Part shown: in pieces, positions 1-7,662 of the stretch
Layout: every line of letters begins with the position of its first letter
Position numbering within the stretch: position 1 is the stretch's first letter
From: Planctomycetes bacterium RBG_16_43_13
GTDB lineage: Bacteria > Planctomycetota > MHYJ01
Assembly: GCA_001828445.1 (NCBI GenBank)
Contig: MHYJ01000035.1
Coordinates: 2,814-12,077, forward strand
Direction: 5' to 3'
Length of the DNA stretch: 9,264 nt
Notes under the pieces: generated by a model
Database searches by the model: none
What the model was told of the DNA's origin: nothing
The model's input: only the letters and a program-made list of their open reading frames with translations
Made by a program: the position numbers and the translations under genes

Positions 1-1273
1 GGAAGGGCAGGAGGACTCTGGCGAATTGCTCGATTGACCTCTGTCTCTGGAGGATGATGATGTAACGTTTCCTCTTCCACCTTTTCCAGTGGCGGTGCTG
101 GCTAAGGATTTTGATATATCCTCCTGTGATGCCTATCTTCCTCTGTGCCCAGATGAGGTATTCGGCTATGAATGGGTCTTCGATTTTTACGGTGAGGGCG
201 TTGGGCAGTTTATCCTTACGTCCGATACGAATCCTCCCGTCTGCGTCCCAGATTGCCTGAACGAAGCCGAGGGCGAACTCGCGTTTTATCTTGTGCCACC
301 AGCGCTTCGAGAAATGCCCCTGCGATTTACGTTTCTTAGCAGTGGGTAGGTCGAGCGGGAAGCGGGAGTAATTCCTCAGAACTTTATGGAGTGCCTGACT
401 AAATCCTCCTACTAATCCCAATCGCCCGAGCCGACGGGGGTATCTCTTTTTGAGTTCCTCCGTAAATATGGAGAGGTAGGATGAGAGTGCCCTGTTGCCC
501 TGTGTTATTGAGTATTGGTATCCCGTCCCTTTCCGCAATAATCTTCTGTAGATAGATACCTTCCTGTCGGTAACCTTGGCGAGGATTTGTGCTATCCGTC
601 TAACAACGTGGATATTAGTCGTAACGTAGTGCAGTAGGTGTTTACATTTGCATTTAACTGCCCCGCGGAAGCATCCGATGAGGTAACCGATATCGGAGGA
701 GTGGCGGTAAGGAGAGAGATGCTTACGCAGATTATTAAGTTCTAACTCTCTCTTGGCTACGGTGCGAGCATTCCTTACGTTGTGAACGGCGGATTTAATC
801 TCTTCTTTAGTCCTCGTGATGCCGAATTTGCGGGCAAGGGTTTTGACGTATGATGTTTTTACACCTAAATAGGCGGCGACCTCTAAATTAGGGCGACCGA
901 GTCGGAAGAGTCGCTTCATCTCTGCTATGAGTTCCGGACTCTTACTCCAGTCGCGACGTTTTACCTTTCTCGGCAGGTTATACATACAGATGACGCCGTG
1001 GATAGTGGTAGCAGGAACGGCGAATATGCGGGCTATCTCTCTGTATGTTCTACCCTCTCTGCGGAGGCGGATTATTTCGTTGCGTTTTTCCTTAGACCAC
1101 TTGGGTTTTTTAGAACTAACGGTAGGATGCGGCAGGTTACGATAGACGATGACGCCCACCACTGCGGGGATTGTAACGCCCATACGTTGGGCGATTTCTT
1201 TATAGGAGAGACCATCGGCGATTAGATTTTTAAGTTGGGATATTTTCTCATCCGTCCAACGTATTAGCGGCAT
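1..1273 (-). CDS. Triple helix-turn-helix / LAGLIDADG endonuclease-like protein, 3' end cut by window
   Basis: Reading the minus strand from the ATG at 1273 gives 424 codons without a stop to the window edge, so the C-terminus is missing. Three tandem repeats of about 50 residues begin at W6, W59 and W109. Each has a helix-turn-helix look, for example GLSYKEIAQRMGVTIPAV (21-38) and GRTYREIARIFAVPATTI (74-91). A LAGLIDADG-type region follows: a first motif near 195-206 (IGYLIGCFRGAV) and a clear second one at 338-346 (VQAIWDADG) followed by RIRIG. The protein is rich in Lys and Arg, as expected for DNA binding. Two LAGLIDADG motifs in one chain suggest a monomeric homing-endonuclease fold. The first motif has Ala205 where the catalytic acid normally sits. 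There is no Shine-Dalgarno before the ATG; a TATAAT hexamer ends 7 nt upstream, so a leaderless start is possible, but an internal start such as M31 cannot be excluded. It is divergent from the heme/benzoyl-CoA genes and probably unrelated to them. The frame is certain; its function, whether mobile endonuclease or domesticated regulator, is inferred. Confidence 0.8.
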   Translation of the reverse strand, partial: MPLIRWTDEKISQLKNLIADGLSYKEIAQRMGVTIPAVVGVIVYRNLPHPTVSSKKPKWSKEKRNEIIRLRREGRTYREIARIFAVPATTIHGVICMYNLPRKVKRRDWSKSPELIAEMKRLFRLGRPNLEVAAYLGVKTSYVKTLARKFGITRTKEEIKSAVHNVRNARTVAKRELELNNLRKHLSPYRHSSDIGYLIGCFRGAVKCKCKHLLHYVTTNIHVVRRIAQILAKVTDRKVSIYRRLLRKGTGYQYSITQGNRALSSYLSIFTEELKKRYPRRLGRLGLVGGFSQALHKVLRNYSRFPLDLPTAKKRKSQGHFSKRWWHKIKREFALGFVQAIWDADGRIRIGRKDKLPNALTVKIEDPFIAEYLIWAQRKIGITGGYIKILSQHRHWKRWKRKRYIIILQRQRSIEQFARVLLPF

Positions 1274-1280
1274 AGGTGGG

Positions 1281-1286
1281 ATTATA
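1281..1286 (-). promoter_or_regulatory. Possible -10 box (TATAAT) for the leftward gene
   Basis: Read on the minus strand, TATAAT ends 7 nt before the ATG at 1273. If used as a bacterial -10 box, transcription would begin at or next to the start codon, giving a leaderless message, which agrees with the absence of a Shine-Dalgarno. No good -35 sequence lies at the expected distance. If the host is an archaeon, this element is too close to serve as a TATA box for this start. Confidence 0.35.
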
Positions 1287-1290
1287 AAAG

Positions 1291-1349
1291 TTTAGAAGCG
1301 AGTTGGCTATTGATTTTTTATCCAAACATATATAAAAATTGCTTCTAAA
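1291..1349. repeat. 11-bp inverted repeat with 37-nt spacer, possible operator
   Basis: TTTAGAAGCGA (1291-1301) and TTGCTTCTAAA (1339-1349) are inverted copies: nine contiguous Watson-Crick pairs, then one G-T mismatch and one more pair. The left arm lies just upstream of the TATAAT of the leftward gene. The spacer holds an ATATATAAAA tract, so a protein bound at both arms could affect both directions. The long spacer makes a transcript hairpin less likely than a paired protein-binding site. That is inference; the symmetry itself is seen directly. Confidence 0.45.
1310..1336 (+). promoter_or_regulatory. Weak candidate rightward promoter
   Basis: TTGATT (1310-1315) and TATAAA (1331-1336) are separated by 15 nt, a poor but possible bacterial promoter. 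The same TATATAAAAA stretch would also serve as an archaeal TATA box with a start near 1355-1360. Either would leave an untranslated leader of roughly 190-210 nt before ahbD. Confidence 0.25.
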
Positions 1350-1539
1350 GGAGAGTGGGCTAATTTATTAGTAACCACGTTATTTACTTTATCTCTGCGT
1401 AATTTCACCCACCTGCTGTGGAATTTTACACATACGTCTGCCTGAATTTACCCAATTATTACGTATATTTAAGTTAAGCCATTACAAATCAGGCACTTAC
1501 ATCTAACGTAGTGGCATACACAGTGGCACTCTCTTTGCT

Positions 1540-1545
1540 TATATT
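1540..1545 (+). promoter_or_regulatory. ahbD: Possible -10 box (TATATT) just before ahbD
   Basis: TATATT ends 5 nt before the ATG of the first rightward gene, which has no Shine-Dalgarno (preceding bases TATTCCTAT). A start of transcription at or near the ATG would give a leaderless ahbD message, mirroring the leftward gene. No clear -35 is visible. This is a competing model to the promoter at 1310-1336. Confidence 0.25.
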
Positions 1546-1550
1546 CCTAT

Positions 1551-2669
1551 ATGAACGACCTGCGTTTGCTATTCTGGGAAACGACGGCGGGGTGCAACCT
1601 TGAGTGTATCCACTGTCGCCGCCTCGACGTCTCAAAAGAACTAATGCAGGATGACCTCACGACACAGGAGGCATTCGGCTTTATCGACTCCCTGTCAGAG
1701 TGCGCTAAACCGATACTTGTCTTATCAGGTGGCGAACCGCTCTTCAGACCTGATATATTCGATATAACCAGATACGCTGTAAAGCGGGGCTTAATGGTCT
1801 CACTTGCCACAAATGGGACACTCATAGATAACGTAATAGCGAAGGAGATTGTAGAGAGCGGGATAAAACGGGTAGCTATAAGTATAGATGGGGCAGACGA
1901 GAAGACCCACGACGACTTCCGCAAGCAGCCCGGCTCATTAAAAAAGGCGATAGATGGCTTCAAGCGGTTAAAGAATCTCGGTATGAGTATGCAGATAAAC
2001 TGCACGGTAACGCGACACAACCGCCACCAGTGCGAAGAACTTTATAATATGGCACTCTCGCTCGGGGCAGATGCAATACATATATTTATGCTCGTCCCTG
2101 TCGGTTGCGGTGTCCAGATAGCGGAGAAAAATATGCTCCCAGCCAACGAATACGAGGAGATACTAAACTGGATGTATGACAAGACATTAGAGGGCAAAAT
2201 CCACCTGAAGGCGACCTGCGCCCCACATTATTTTAGGATTGCTTTACAGAGAAAAAAGGCAATTGGTAACGTCAAAGATATAACAATAAGCGGACACCCG
2301 CATAACTCTACAGACCCTGCAAAGGCGAAGATGCAAACAATGACGAAGGGCTGCCTTGCAGGTACAGGTATTTGTTTCGTCTCGCATAAGGGGGAGGTAT
2401 TTCCCTGCGGCTATCTACCCGTATCAGCAGGAAACGTAAAGAGGAAGCCGTTTAGAGAGATATGGGAAACGTCTTCTGTTTTCACGGCATTGAGAGATAC
2501 CGAGCAACTAAAAGGCAAGTGTGGAATATGCGAATATAAAAATGTCTGTATGGGCTGTCGTGCAAGGGCGTTCTACGATACAGGCAACTATATGGATGAA
2601 GAGCCATATTGCATATATGAGCCGATTAGAATGAAGCAAAAACCGGCAACTTGTAATAGTAAAAATTAA
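1551..2669 (+). CDS. ahbD: Radical SAM/SPASM protein, AhbD-type Fe-coproporphyrin III decarboxylase (heme synthase)
   Basis: AhbD performs the last step of siroheme-dependent heme synthesis: oxidative decarboxylation of two propionates of Fe-coproporphyrin III to vinyl groups, giving protoheme in the cytoplasm. The 372-residue protein starts with the radical SAM cluster motif C15-x3-C19-x2-C22 and has the SAM-binding GGEP at 60-63. The C-terminal SPASM-type region has C268, C275, C286, then C324-x2-C327-x5-C333-x2-C336 and C354, enough for auxiliary iron-sulfur clusters. The stretches KGCLAGTG, GEVFPCGYLPVSAGNV and CEYKNVC...CRARA resemble AhbD as I remember it. The start has no Shine-Dalgarno, but the radical SAM motif sits close to the N-terminus as usual for AhbD, so an upstream start is unlikely. 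It is the first gene of the rightward run, and AhbC lies one gene further on, which supports the call. Other SPASM proteins that modify peptides are the main alternative. Confidence 0.82.
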   Translation: MNDLRLLFWETTAGCNLECIHCRRLDVSKELMQDDLTTQEAFGFIDSLSECAKPILVLSGGEPLFRPDIFDITRYAVKRGLMVSLATNGTLIDNVIAKEIVESGIKRVAISIDGADEKTHDDFRKQPGSLKKAIDGFKRLKNLGMSMQINCTVTRHNRHQCEELYNMALSLGADAIHIFMLVPVGCGVQIAEKNMLPANEYEEILNWMYDKTLEGKIHLKATCAPHYFRIALQRKKAIGNVKDITISGHPHNSTDPAKAKMQTMTKGCLAGTGICFVSHKGEVFPCGYLPVSAGNVKRKPFREIWETSSVFTALRDTEQLKGKCGICEYKNVCMGCRARAFYDTGNYMDEEPYCIYEPIRMKQKPATCNSKN

Positions 2670-2684
2670 AGAAAGGAGGAAGTT

Positions 2685-3161
2685 ATGTTAGCCACAGAAT
2701 GTTTGGGAGCAGAGCACGTCATATTCTTGAGGCAGTTGGAACATTTAGAGAACCTGATAAACGGCAACGGGAGTAATGCCGCCATCTCGGCAACCGTTGC
2801 AACTATAGAGACCGCCGTAGATGCACACGCACAGACAGAGGAATCCGGTATATATCCTGCATTAGAGCCGACGCTCGGCAGGTCTATGGGGCCTTTAGCG
2901 GTTATGGATGCAGAACACGCAGACATACGGAAGACCCTTACGTTTATAAAAGGCACTAATGATAAAACGCCGAGAAAAGAGTTGGCAGACGCGGCTAAAC
3001 ACTTTATAAACGTCCTCCGTGAACATATATCAAAGGAGGACAATATACTATTCCCTATGGCTGTCCAGATTCTCGGTGTAAGTAAACTCGGAGCAATGGC
3101 AAAGCAATGCCAATCAGGACATCATAAGGTTGCACCGTGTTGTCATCCATTAGAAGGATAA
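2685..3161 (+). CDS. Hemerythrin-like (HHE) di-iron protein with Cys/His tail
   Basis: A 158-residue, mostly helical protein with hemerythrin/HHE ligands: H11 and H20 in helix 1, H48-x3-E52-E53 followed by IYP in helix 2, E77-H78 in helix 3, and H114-x3-E118-D119 followed by LFP in helix 4. Such four-helix bundles bind a di-iron site and serve in oxygen or nitric oxide sensing, iron-sulfur repair or iron handling. The tail (142-154) is unusual: C142, H146, H147, C152, C153 and H154 could bind another metal or heme. There is no signal peptide or membrane segment. A strong AGGAGG (2674-2679) fixes the start. It lies 15 nt after ahbD and 6 nt before ahbC, so it is probably co-expressed with heme synthesis, perhaps protecting the radical SAM enzymes or handling iron; that role is inference. 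Confidence 0.75.
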   Translation: MLATECLGAEHVIFLRQLEHLENLINGNGSNAAISATVATIETAVDAHAQTEESGIYPALEPTLGRSMGPLAVMDAEHADIRKTLTFIKGTNDKTPRKELADAAKHFINVLREHISKEDNILFPMAVQILGVSKLGAMAKQCQSGHHKVAPCCHPLEG

Positions 3162-3167
3162 AGTAAG

Positions 3168-4403
3168 ATGATAGATATAAGCGTCCTTTACTGCGATATG
3201 GAGACCTCCTCCAAACCGCACCGCTATGGACGTGTGCTAAAGGAACTAAAGGTCGCCAAACATGAGGCGCACGATGTCGCAAAGTCCGCAAAAGAACGTC
3301 GTCCAGTAGTAGTATGGAATATAACCCGTACCTGTAATCTAAAATGCGTCCACTGCTACAGCGACTCCGAAAATAAGAAATACACAGGCGAATTAACGAC
3401 GGATGAAGGCAAGGCGCTAATCAAGGATTTATCTGAGTTTAATATACCCGCCCTCCTTCTTTCCGGCGGTGAACCACTCGTTAGACAGGACATATTTGAA
3501 CTTGCAGGGTATGCACGTAGTTTGGGCTTACACGTTGTCCTCTCCACAAACGGCACACTAATTACAGAGGATATTGCCCGCAAAATCAAGGAGAGCGAGT
3601 TCAGCTATGTGGGGGTAAGTTTAGACGGTATGAAGCCGGTGAATGACAAATTTCGCGGCGTAGCTGGTGCATTCGACCGCGCAATGCAGGGATTTAGGAA
3701 CCTTGTAAATGTAGGACAAAAAGTCGGACTAAGATTAACTCTGACAAAACAGAATGTAAAAGACCTACGCGATATATTTAATTTCATAGAAGAGGAGAGG
3801 ATAAACCGTGCCTGTTTCTACCATCTTGTCCCTGCAGGCCGCGGCTCGGACGTAGTCGCCCTTACCCATCAAGAAGAAAGGATGGCTATGGATACAATTC
3901 TCGAACGTACTATGGACTTCCATAGGAGAGGATTAAAAACTGAAATACTAACCGTTGATAATCACTGCGATGGGCCTTATCTCTATATGAAGATGTTATC
4001 AGCCGACAATGACCGCGCAAATATAGTTTATGACCTGTTAAAATGGAACGGGGGCGGTTTATATAGTTCCGGCGTAGGGATTGGTTGTATCGACTTCGTT
4101 GGAAATGTCCACCCAGACCAATTTTGGATGTATCATACGCTCGGCAACGTAAGAAATCGCAAATTCAGCGAGATATGGATGGACACATCAAACCCACTTA
4201 TGGCTGGACTTAAAGACAGAAAATCTCTGCTAAAAGGCAGATGTGCAAGATGTAAATGGATAGACCTATGCGGTGGGAGTTTCCGTGTAAGGGCAGACAT
4301 ATCAACCGGCGACGCTTGGGCGACCGACCCGGCCTGCTATCTAACTGACGAGGAAATAGGATTAGGTAAATCTAAACTGGCAACGCAAGATACACTGCGA
4401 TAA
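3168..4403 (+). CDS. ahbC: Radical SAM/SPASM protein, AhbC-type 12,18-didecarboxysiroheme deacetylase
   Basis: AhbC removes the acetate side chains of 12,18-didecarboxysiroheme as methyls to give Fe-coproporphyrin III, the substrate of AhbD. The 411-residue protein has an N-terminal extension of about 50 residues typical of the AhbC/NirJ group (VLYCDMETSSKPHRYGR), then the radical SAM motif C56-x3-C60-x2-C63 in WNITRTCNLKCVHCYS, and GGEP at 100-103. Other segments I recognise from AhbC are FYHLVPAGRGS, EILTVDNHCDGPYLY, VHPDQFW and PACYLTDEEIG. C-terminal cluster cysteines are C307, C359-x2-C362-x5-C368 and C390. Position 371 is Ser where the SPASM consensus has a further Cys, which I recall as normal for this group. 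GAAGGAT (3153-3158) precedes the ATG at a suitable distance. NirJ of heme d1 synthesis is the closest alternative, but no other nir gene is here and AhbD is next door. Confidence 0.85.
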   Translation: MIDISVLYCDMETSSKPHRYGRVLKELKVAKHEAHDVAKSAKERRPVVVWNITRTCNLKCVHCYSDSENKKYTGELTTDEGKALIKDLSEFNIPALLLSGGEPLVRQDIFELAGYARSLGLHVVLSTNGTLITEDIARKIKESEFSYVGVSLDGMKPVNDKFRGVAGAFDRAMQGFRNLVNVGQKVGLRLTLTKQNVKDLRDIFNFIEEERINRACFYHLVPAGRGSDVVALTHQEERMAMDTILERTMDFHRRGLKTEILTVDNHCDGPYLYMKMLSADNDRANIVYDLLKWNGGGLYSSGVGIGCIDFVGNVHPDQFWMYHTLGNVRNRKFSEIWMDTSNPLMAGLKDRKSLLKGRCARCKWIDLCGGSFRVRADISTGDAWATDPACYLTDEEIGLGKSKLATQDTLR

Positions 4404-4409
4404 CAAGAT

Positions 4410-5570
4410 ATGGCAAAGAGATTTGAAGAAATACTGGATGGTTGTAAACAGATAGTTCAAGATACTAACCTCTCCAGCGTAAGCGATTGGAAGGGGGCGA
4501 GAAAGAGCAAAAAGGCGATAGGATGTTTCCCTGTATATACGCCAGAGGAGGTTATTCATGCGGCTGGTATGCTCCCTGTCGGCTTGCTCGGCGGCGGGGC
4601 TATCGAGATTGATTACGCAGATTCACGCATACAATCCTTCGTGTGTTCTATAGCCCGCAGCACACTCGAACTCGGACTGAAAGGACGATTGAATATATTA
4701 GATGGCGTGGTCTTCCCATCTATATGCGATGTTGCGCGAAATTTAGCCGGCATCTGGCGTCGCAATTTCCCTACTATGTTCGTGGAATATGTCCATTTCC
4801 CACAAAATATTACATCAGCACACGCAGTAGAATATCTCGTATCTGAACTGCTAAAGCTAAAAACAGGGCTGGAGAGAATGTCTGGTAAGAAGATAAGCAA
4901 TGATGACATTGCAAATAGTATAAAGATTTATAATGAGAATAGGGCACTTGTGAGCAAGTTATATCAACTTAGAACTAAAAAGCCGTGGGCTATCTCCACA
5001 TCAGAACTCTACACAATCATAAGAACCGGTCGGTTCATACCAAAGGAGAAGCACTCTATCATATTACAGAGTGTTCTTGACGCTATCGAGAAGAGAGAAC
5101 GTAAGCAGCGCGACTCACTGCGAGTCATAATAGAGGGCTCATTCTGCGAACAGCCGCCGATAGAGTTACTCGAGACAATTGAAGAGGCAGGATGTTATAT
5201 AATAGATGACGACCTATCCCTTAGCTCAAGGTGGTATGAGGAACCCATACAGTTAAATGGCAATCCGCTTGAATCGTTAGCGTATGCCTATGTCCACAAC
5301 GCCATAAAATCATCCGTTAGACATAATCATACTAAGCCAAGGGACATAGTGCTGGTTGAAAAGTTTAGAGAACTAAAGGCAGATGGCGTAATATTCTGCT
5401 CTGCAAAATTCTGTGACCCTGCCCTGTTCGATTTTGTGCTTATGAAAAATACACTCGAGCGCGAAGGGATACCATATATATCATTCGAATTCGAAGAAAA
5501 GATGAGTGCATTTGATAATGTAAGGACGCAAATAGAGACATTTGTGGAGTCAATAATGTTCTTCGCATAG
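4410..5570 (+). CDS. bzdN: Benzoyl-CoA reductase subunit C (BcrC/BzdN type, HgdB-like)
   Basis: This is one of the two catalytic subunits of class I benzoyl-CoA reductase, which reduces benzoyl-CoA to cyclohexa-1,5-diene-1-carbonyl-CoA in the cytoplasm using low-potential electrons. The 386 residues match BcrC/BzdN length. Family features are IGCFPVYTPEEVIHAAGMLP (37-56), C79 in FVCSIARS, C106 in GVVFPSICD and FCSAKFCDP (329-337, C330 and C335). These conserved cysteines include the expected iron-sulfur ligands, although I cannot say which ones bind. The ATG follows the ahbC stop by 6 nt and lacks a clear Shine-Dalgarno, so translation may rely on coupling to ahbC. The broader family includes 2-hydroxyacyl-CoA dehydratase subunits; the matching B, A and D partners and the following BamA-type gene favour benzoyl-CoA or a substituted benzoyl-CoA as substrate. 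The substrate itself cannot be read from sequence. Confidence 0.85.
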   Translation: MAKRFEEILDGCKQIVQDTNLSSVSDWKGARKSKKAIGCFPVYTPEEVIHAAGMLPVGLLGGGAIEIDYADSRIQSFVCSIARSTLELGLKGRLNILDGVVFPSICDVARNLAGIWRRNFPTMFVEYVHFPQNITSAHAVEYLVSELLKLKTGLERMSGKKISNDDIANSIKIYNENRALVSKLYQLRTKKPWAISTSELYTIIRTGRFIPKEKHSIILQSVLDAIEKRERKQRDSLRVIIEGSFCEQPPIELLETIEEAGCYIIDDDLSLSSRWYEEPIQLNGNPLESLAYAYVHNAIKSSVRHNHTKPRDIVLVEKFRELKADGVIFCSAKFCDPALFDFVLMKNTLEREGIPYISFEFEEKMSAFDNVRTQIETFVESIMFFA

Positions 5571-5574
5571 GAGG
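5569..5574 (+). promoter_or_regulatory. Shine-Dalgarno AGGAGG overlapping the bzdN stop codon
   Basis: The last two bases of the bzdN TAG stop are the first two of AGGAGG, placed 4 nt before the next ATG (5579). This sets the bzdO start and suggests coupled translation, in keeping with equal amounts of the two catalytic subunits. Confidence 0.7.
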
Positions 5575-5578
5575 TTTT

Positions 5579-6856
5579 ATGACGGAAACAATATATAAAT
5601 ATCAAGATGTAGGTAGAAACTACCAAAAAGACCTATTAGGTAAATGGTATAAAGACCTGTCCACTGCAAATGAAAAGAAAGAACCGGTCGCATATCTATT
5701 CATAAGCGGAAATATATCGGAGCTACTGGAGGTGTTTGGATTTCACCTCGTATATCCAGAGGTGAATGCCCTCCAATGTGGTGTAAGAAAGGTGGCCGGT
5801 GACTTCATACTAAAGGCAGAAGATACAGGTTATTCCCCAGACGTATGCGGTTATGTGAAAAATGATATCGGTCTCATTATAAATAACAATGTGGGACCGT
5901 TCGGTAAGATGCCCAAACCTGACTTACTCCTATGCACATACTCCGGCTGTAACACATATATAAAATGGTTTGAGGCACTGGCGAAGTTCTACGATGCCCC
6001 TCTATTTATGTTGGATGTCCCCTATATGTGGAATGGCAATATAGACGCAGATTCGATTAGATACCTCACAAGGCAATTTAGTGAGCTTATCCCCCTCTGT
6101 GAAAAAATAAGCGGTAAAAAATTCTCTATGGAGCGACTACAGGAGATTTTAGGACTCTCCCGCAAGGCAGAAGATCTATGGGTAGAGATTTTAGAATCCT
6201 CCAAGCGTATCCCGTCTCCATTCGACGCATTCTTCGAGGCGGTATTCTTTATGGCTCCTATCTACGTAATGCGCGGGAAAAAAGAATGTGTGGATTATTA
6301 CAAAATGGCGTTAGAAGAGATTAAGGAAAGGATAGCACACCAGATAGGTCCTGTCCCAAAGGAAAGGTTTAGGGTTGTTATGGAGGGACCACCTCCCTGG
6401 CCCCACTTCCGTAATTTCTGGGAACTCTTCAAAAAATGGGGTGTGTGCTGTGTTGGCTCGACATATTCTAAGGTAGGAGGTATATGGGACCTGCCATTGC
6501 AGGGAGACGTTCCGTCAGATAAGTGTTTCCGCCACGACCCAGAGAGACCATTCGAGACAATAGCGGAATATGCACTAAATTGTTATACTAACTGGAGTTG
6601 GGATATGCGAGTTAGGATGATGGAGAAATACCTAAAGGATTACCTTGCAGACGGACTCGTGATACACTCTGTAAAGTCCTGTCGGGCGTTTTCTGTAGGA
6701 CAGGCAGACGTAAGGGAGTATTTCTCCAAGAAACTAAATATGCCAACGTTATTCATAGAGTCCGATTTGGCAGACCCTCGTTATTTTTCAGAGGCACAGC
6801 TAAAAAACAGGATAGACGCATTTTTCGAGTCGCTTGCCCATAAGAGAGGAGCATAA
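5579..6856 (+). CDS. bzdO: Benzoyl-CoA reductase subunit B (BcrB/BzdO type)
   Basis: The second catalytic subunit, paired with the C subunit to bind benzoyl-CoA and an iron-sulfur cluster. The 425 residues fit BcrB/BzdO. Recognisable segments are [20 protein letters not shown] (59-78, C67), C90 in [10 protein letters not shown]119 and C124 in [14 protein letters not shown], and C368 in [13 protein letters not shown]. The VNALQCG and [11 protein letters not shown] stretches are, as I remember them, more typical of BcrB-type subunits than of 2-hydroxyacyl-CoA dehydratase alpha subunits. GPPPWPHF (about 269-276) lies in the central part. No signal peptide or membrane helix is seen. It is 8 nt after bzdN and 2 nt before the ATPase subunit, a tight unit in the C-B-A-D order known from Thauera and, as bzdNOPQ, from Azoarcus. 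Confidence 0.87.
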   Translation: MTETIYKYQDVGRNYQKDLLGKWYKDLSTANEKKEPVAYLFISGNISELLEVFGFHLVYPEVNALQCGVRKVAGDFILKAEDTGYSPDVCGYVKNDIGLIINNNVGPFGKMPKPDLLLCTYSGCNTYIKWFEALAKFYDAPLFMLDVPYMWNGNIDADSIRYLTRQFSELIPLCEKISGKKFSMERLQEILGLSRKAEDLWVEILESSKRIPSPFDAFFEAVFFMAPIYVMRGKKECVDYYKMALEEIKERIAHQIGPVPKERFRVVMEGPPPWPHFRNFWELFKKWGVCCVGSTYSKVGGIWDLPLQGDVPSDKCFRHDPERPFETIAEYALNCYTNWSWDMRVRMMEKYLKDYLADGLVIHSVKSCRAFSVGQADVREYFSKKLNMPTLFIESDLADPRYFSEAQLKNRIDAFFESLAHKRGA

Positions 6857-6858
6857 TT

Positions 6859-7662
6859 ATGTTAGTCGCTGGCGTTGACGTCGGTTCCACAGCTACAAAG
6901 GCAATTATACTTGATGAGAACAGAAAAATTGTGGGAAGAGGGCTCACTAATACCGGTGCAAATGTGGTAAAGGCGGCTGAACGTGCCTTCAAAAACGCAT
7001 TAGAGGAGGGTAAATTCGAGGAGTGGGAGGTAACATTTATAGTCGGAACCGGCTACGGAAGATATAAAGTGCCATTCGGAAATACTCAGGTTACCGAGAT
7101 AGGATGCCACTCAAGGGGGGCACATTTTCTATTTCCTAATACGAGAACTATTTTAGATATAGGCGGACAAGATACTAAGGCAATAAAAGTTGGTGCAGAT
7201 GGAGATGTAAAGGATTTCTGTATGAATGATAAATGTGCGGCAGGAACTGGCAGATTTTTAGAAGCCGCCGCAGGCGTACTCGGATTAGAACTTGGCGAGA
7301 TAGGCGACGTCTCTCAAATGTCGGAAAGCCCAATCCGCATAACGAACGTATGCACCGTTTTCGTAGAGGCGGAGATTATGTCCCACCTCTCAAAAGGCAG
7401 AAAGGTTGAGGATATACTGCGCGGCGTCCATAATGCGATAGCAGGCAGGAGCATCGCACTTATGAGACGTATAAGTTTGGAAGATGAAATAACATTCACA
7501 GGAGGGGTATCCAGAAACAAAGGAATGGTCAAGGCAATAGAGGAGAAGCTCGGGATGAAACTAAACGTCTGTAGCGACTCTCAGTTTATAGGCGCCATCG
7601 GCGCCGCCCTGTTCGCTTTTGAAAAGGTAGAACATGAAAATAACACTCATAGCAGGCATTGA
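6859..7662 (+). CDS. bzdP: Benzoyl-CoA reductase ATPase subunit A (BcrA/BzdP type, BadF/HgdC family)
   Basis: An ASKHA-fold ATPase (267 residues) that couples ATP hydrolysis to electron transfer from ferredoxin to the catalytic B/C pair. The first phosphate loop is D7-V-G9-S10-T11-A-T13-K14; GTGYGRYKV lies at 63-71 and the second nucleotide motif is DIGGQD (100-105). C126 in [11 protein letters not shown] and C165 in [10 protein letters not shown] are the two cysteines by which each ASKHA partner holds half of a shared [4Fe-4S] cluster. [11 protein letters not shown] and GAIGAA near the C-terminus complete the fold. AGAGGAG (6845-6851) precedes the ATG. The last 29 nt overlap the next gene in another frame. 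All canonical residues are present. Its length is that of BzdP or HgdC rather than the longer BcrA of Thauera. The A versus D label rests on gene order. Confidence 0.82.
   Translation: MLVAGVDVGSTATKAIILDENRKIVGRGLTNTGANVVKAAERAFKNALEEGKFEEWEVTFIVGTGYGRYKVPFGNTQVTEIGCHSRGAHFLFPNTRTILDIGGQDTKAIKVGADGDVKDFCMNDKCAAGTGRFLEAAAGVLGLELGEIGDVSQMSESPIRITNVCTVFVEAEIMSHLSKGRKVEDILRGVHNAIAGRSIALMRRISLEDEITFTGGVSRNKGMVKAIEEKLGMKLNVCSDSQFIGAIGAALFAFEKVEHENNTHSRH

Larger units (their letters stand above)
1274..1550. other. AT-rich divergent intergenic region
   Basis: This 277-nt spacer separates the leftward LAGLIDADG-type gene from the rightward heme/benzoyl-CoA genes. It must carry the promoters of both unless transcription enters from outside. 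I see an inverted repeat (1291-1301 with 1339-1349), an ATATATAAAAATT tract at 1328-1340 and short promoter-like hexamers, described separately. I found no convincing reading frame, tRNA, CRISPR-type repeat or strong terminator in the remainder (about 1350-1535). Confidence 0.7.

Noticed and set aside
89..1225. Three short rightward frames at 89-349, 927-1145 and 998-1225
   Set aside because: They lie antisense to the long continuous minus-strand frame with HTH and LAGLIDADG motifs, overlap one another and show no family motifs or start signals.
1409..1421. CCAC-CTGCT-GTGG hairpin as a terminator
   Set aside because: A 4-bp stem with no following T tract, between divergent genes where no terminator is needed.
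1350..1535. tRNA, small RNA, CRISPR-type repeats or a short gene in the spacer
   Set aside because: No cloverleaf, no regularly spaced repeats and no frame with a start signal were seen.
1547..2020. 157-residue minus-strand frame opposite ahbD
   Set aside because: It is fully covered by the radical SAM gene with its conserved motifs. Its sequence is low in recognisable features and looks like an antisense shadow.
3168..4403. NirJ of heme d1 synthesis
   Set aside because: Close relative of AhbC, but an AhbD-type gene is two genes upstream and no other heme d1 genes are visible.
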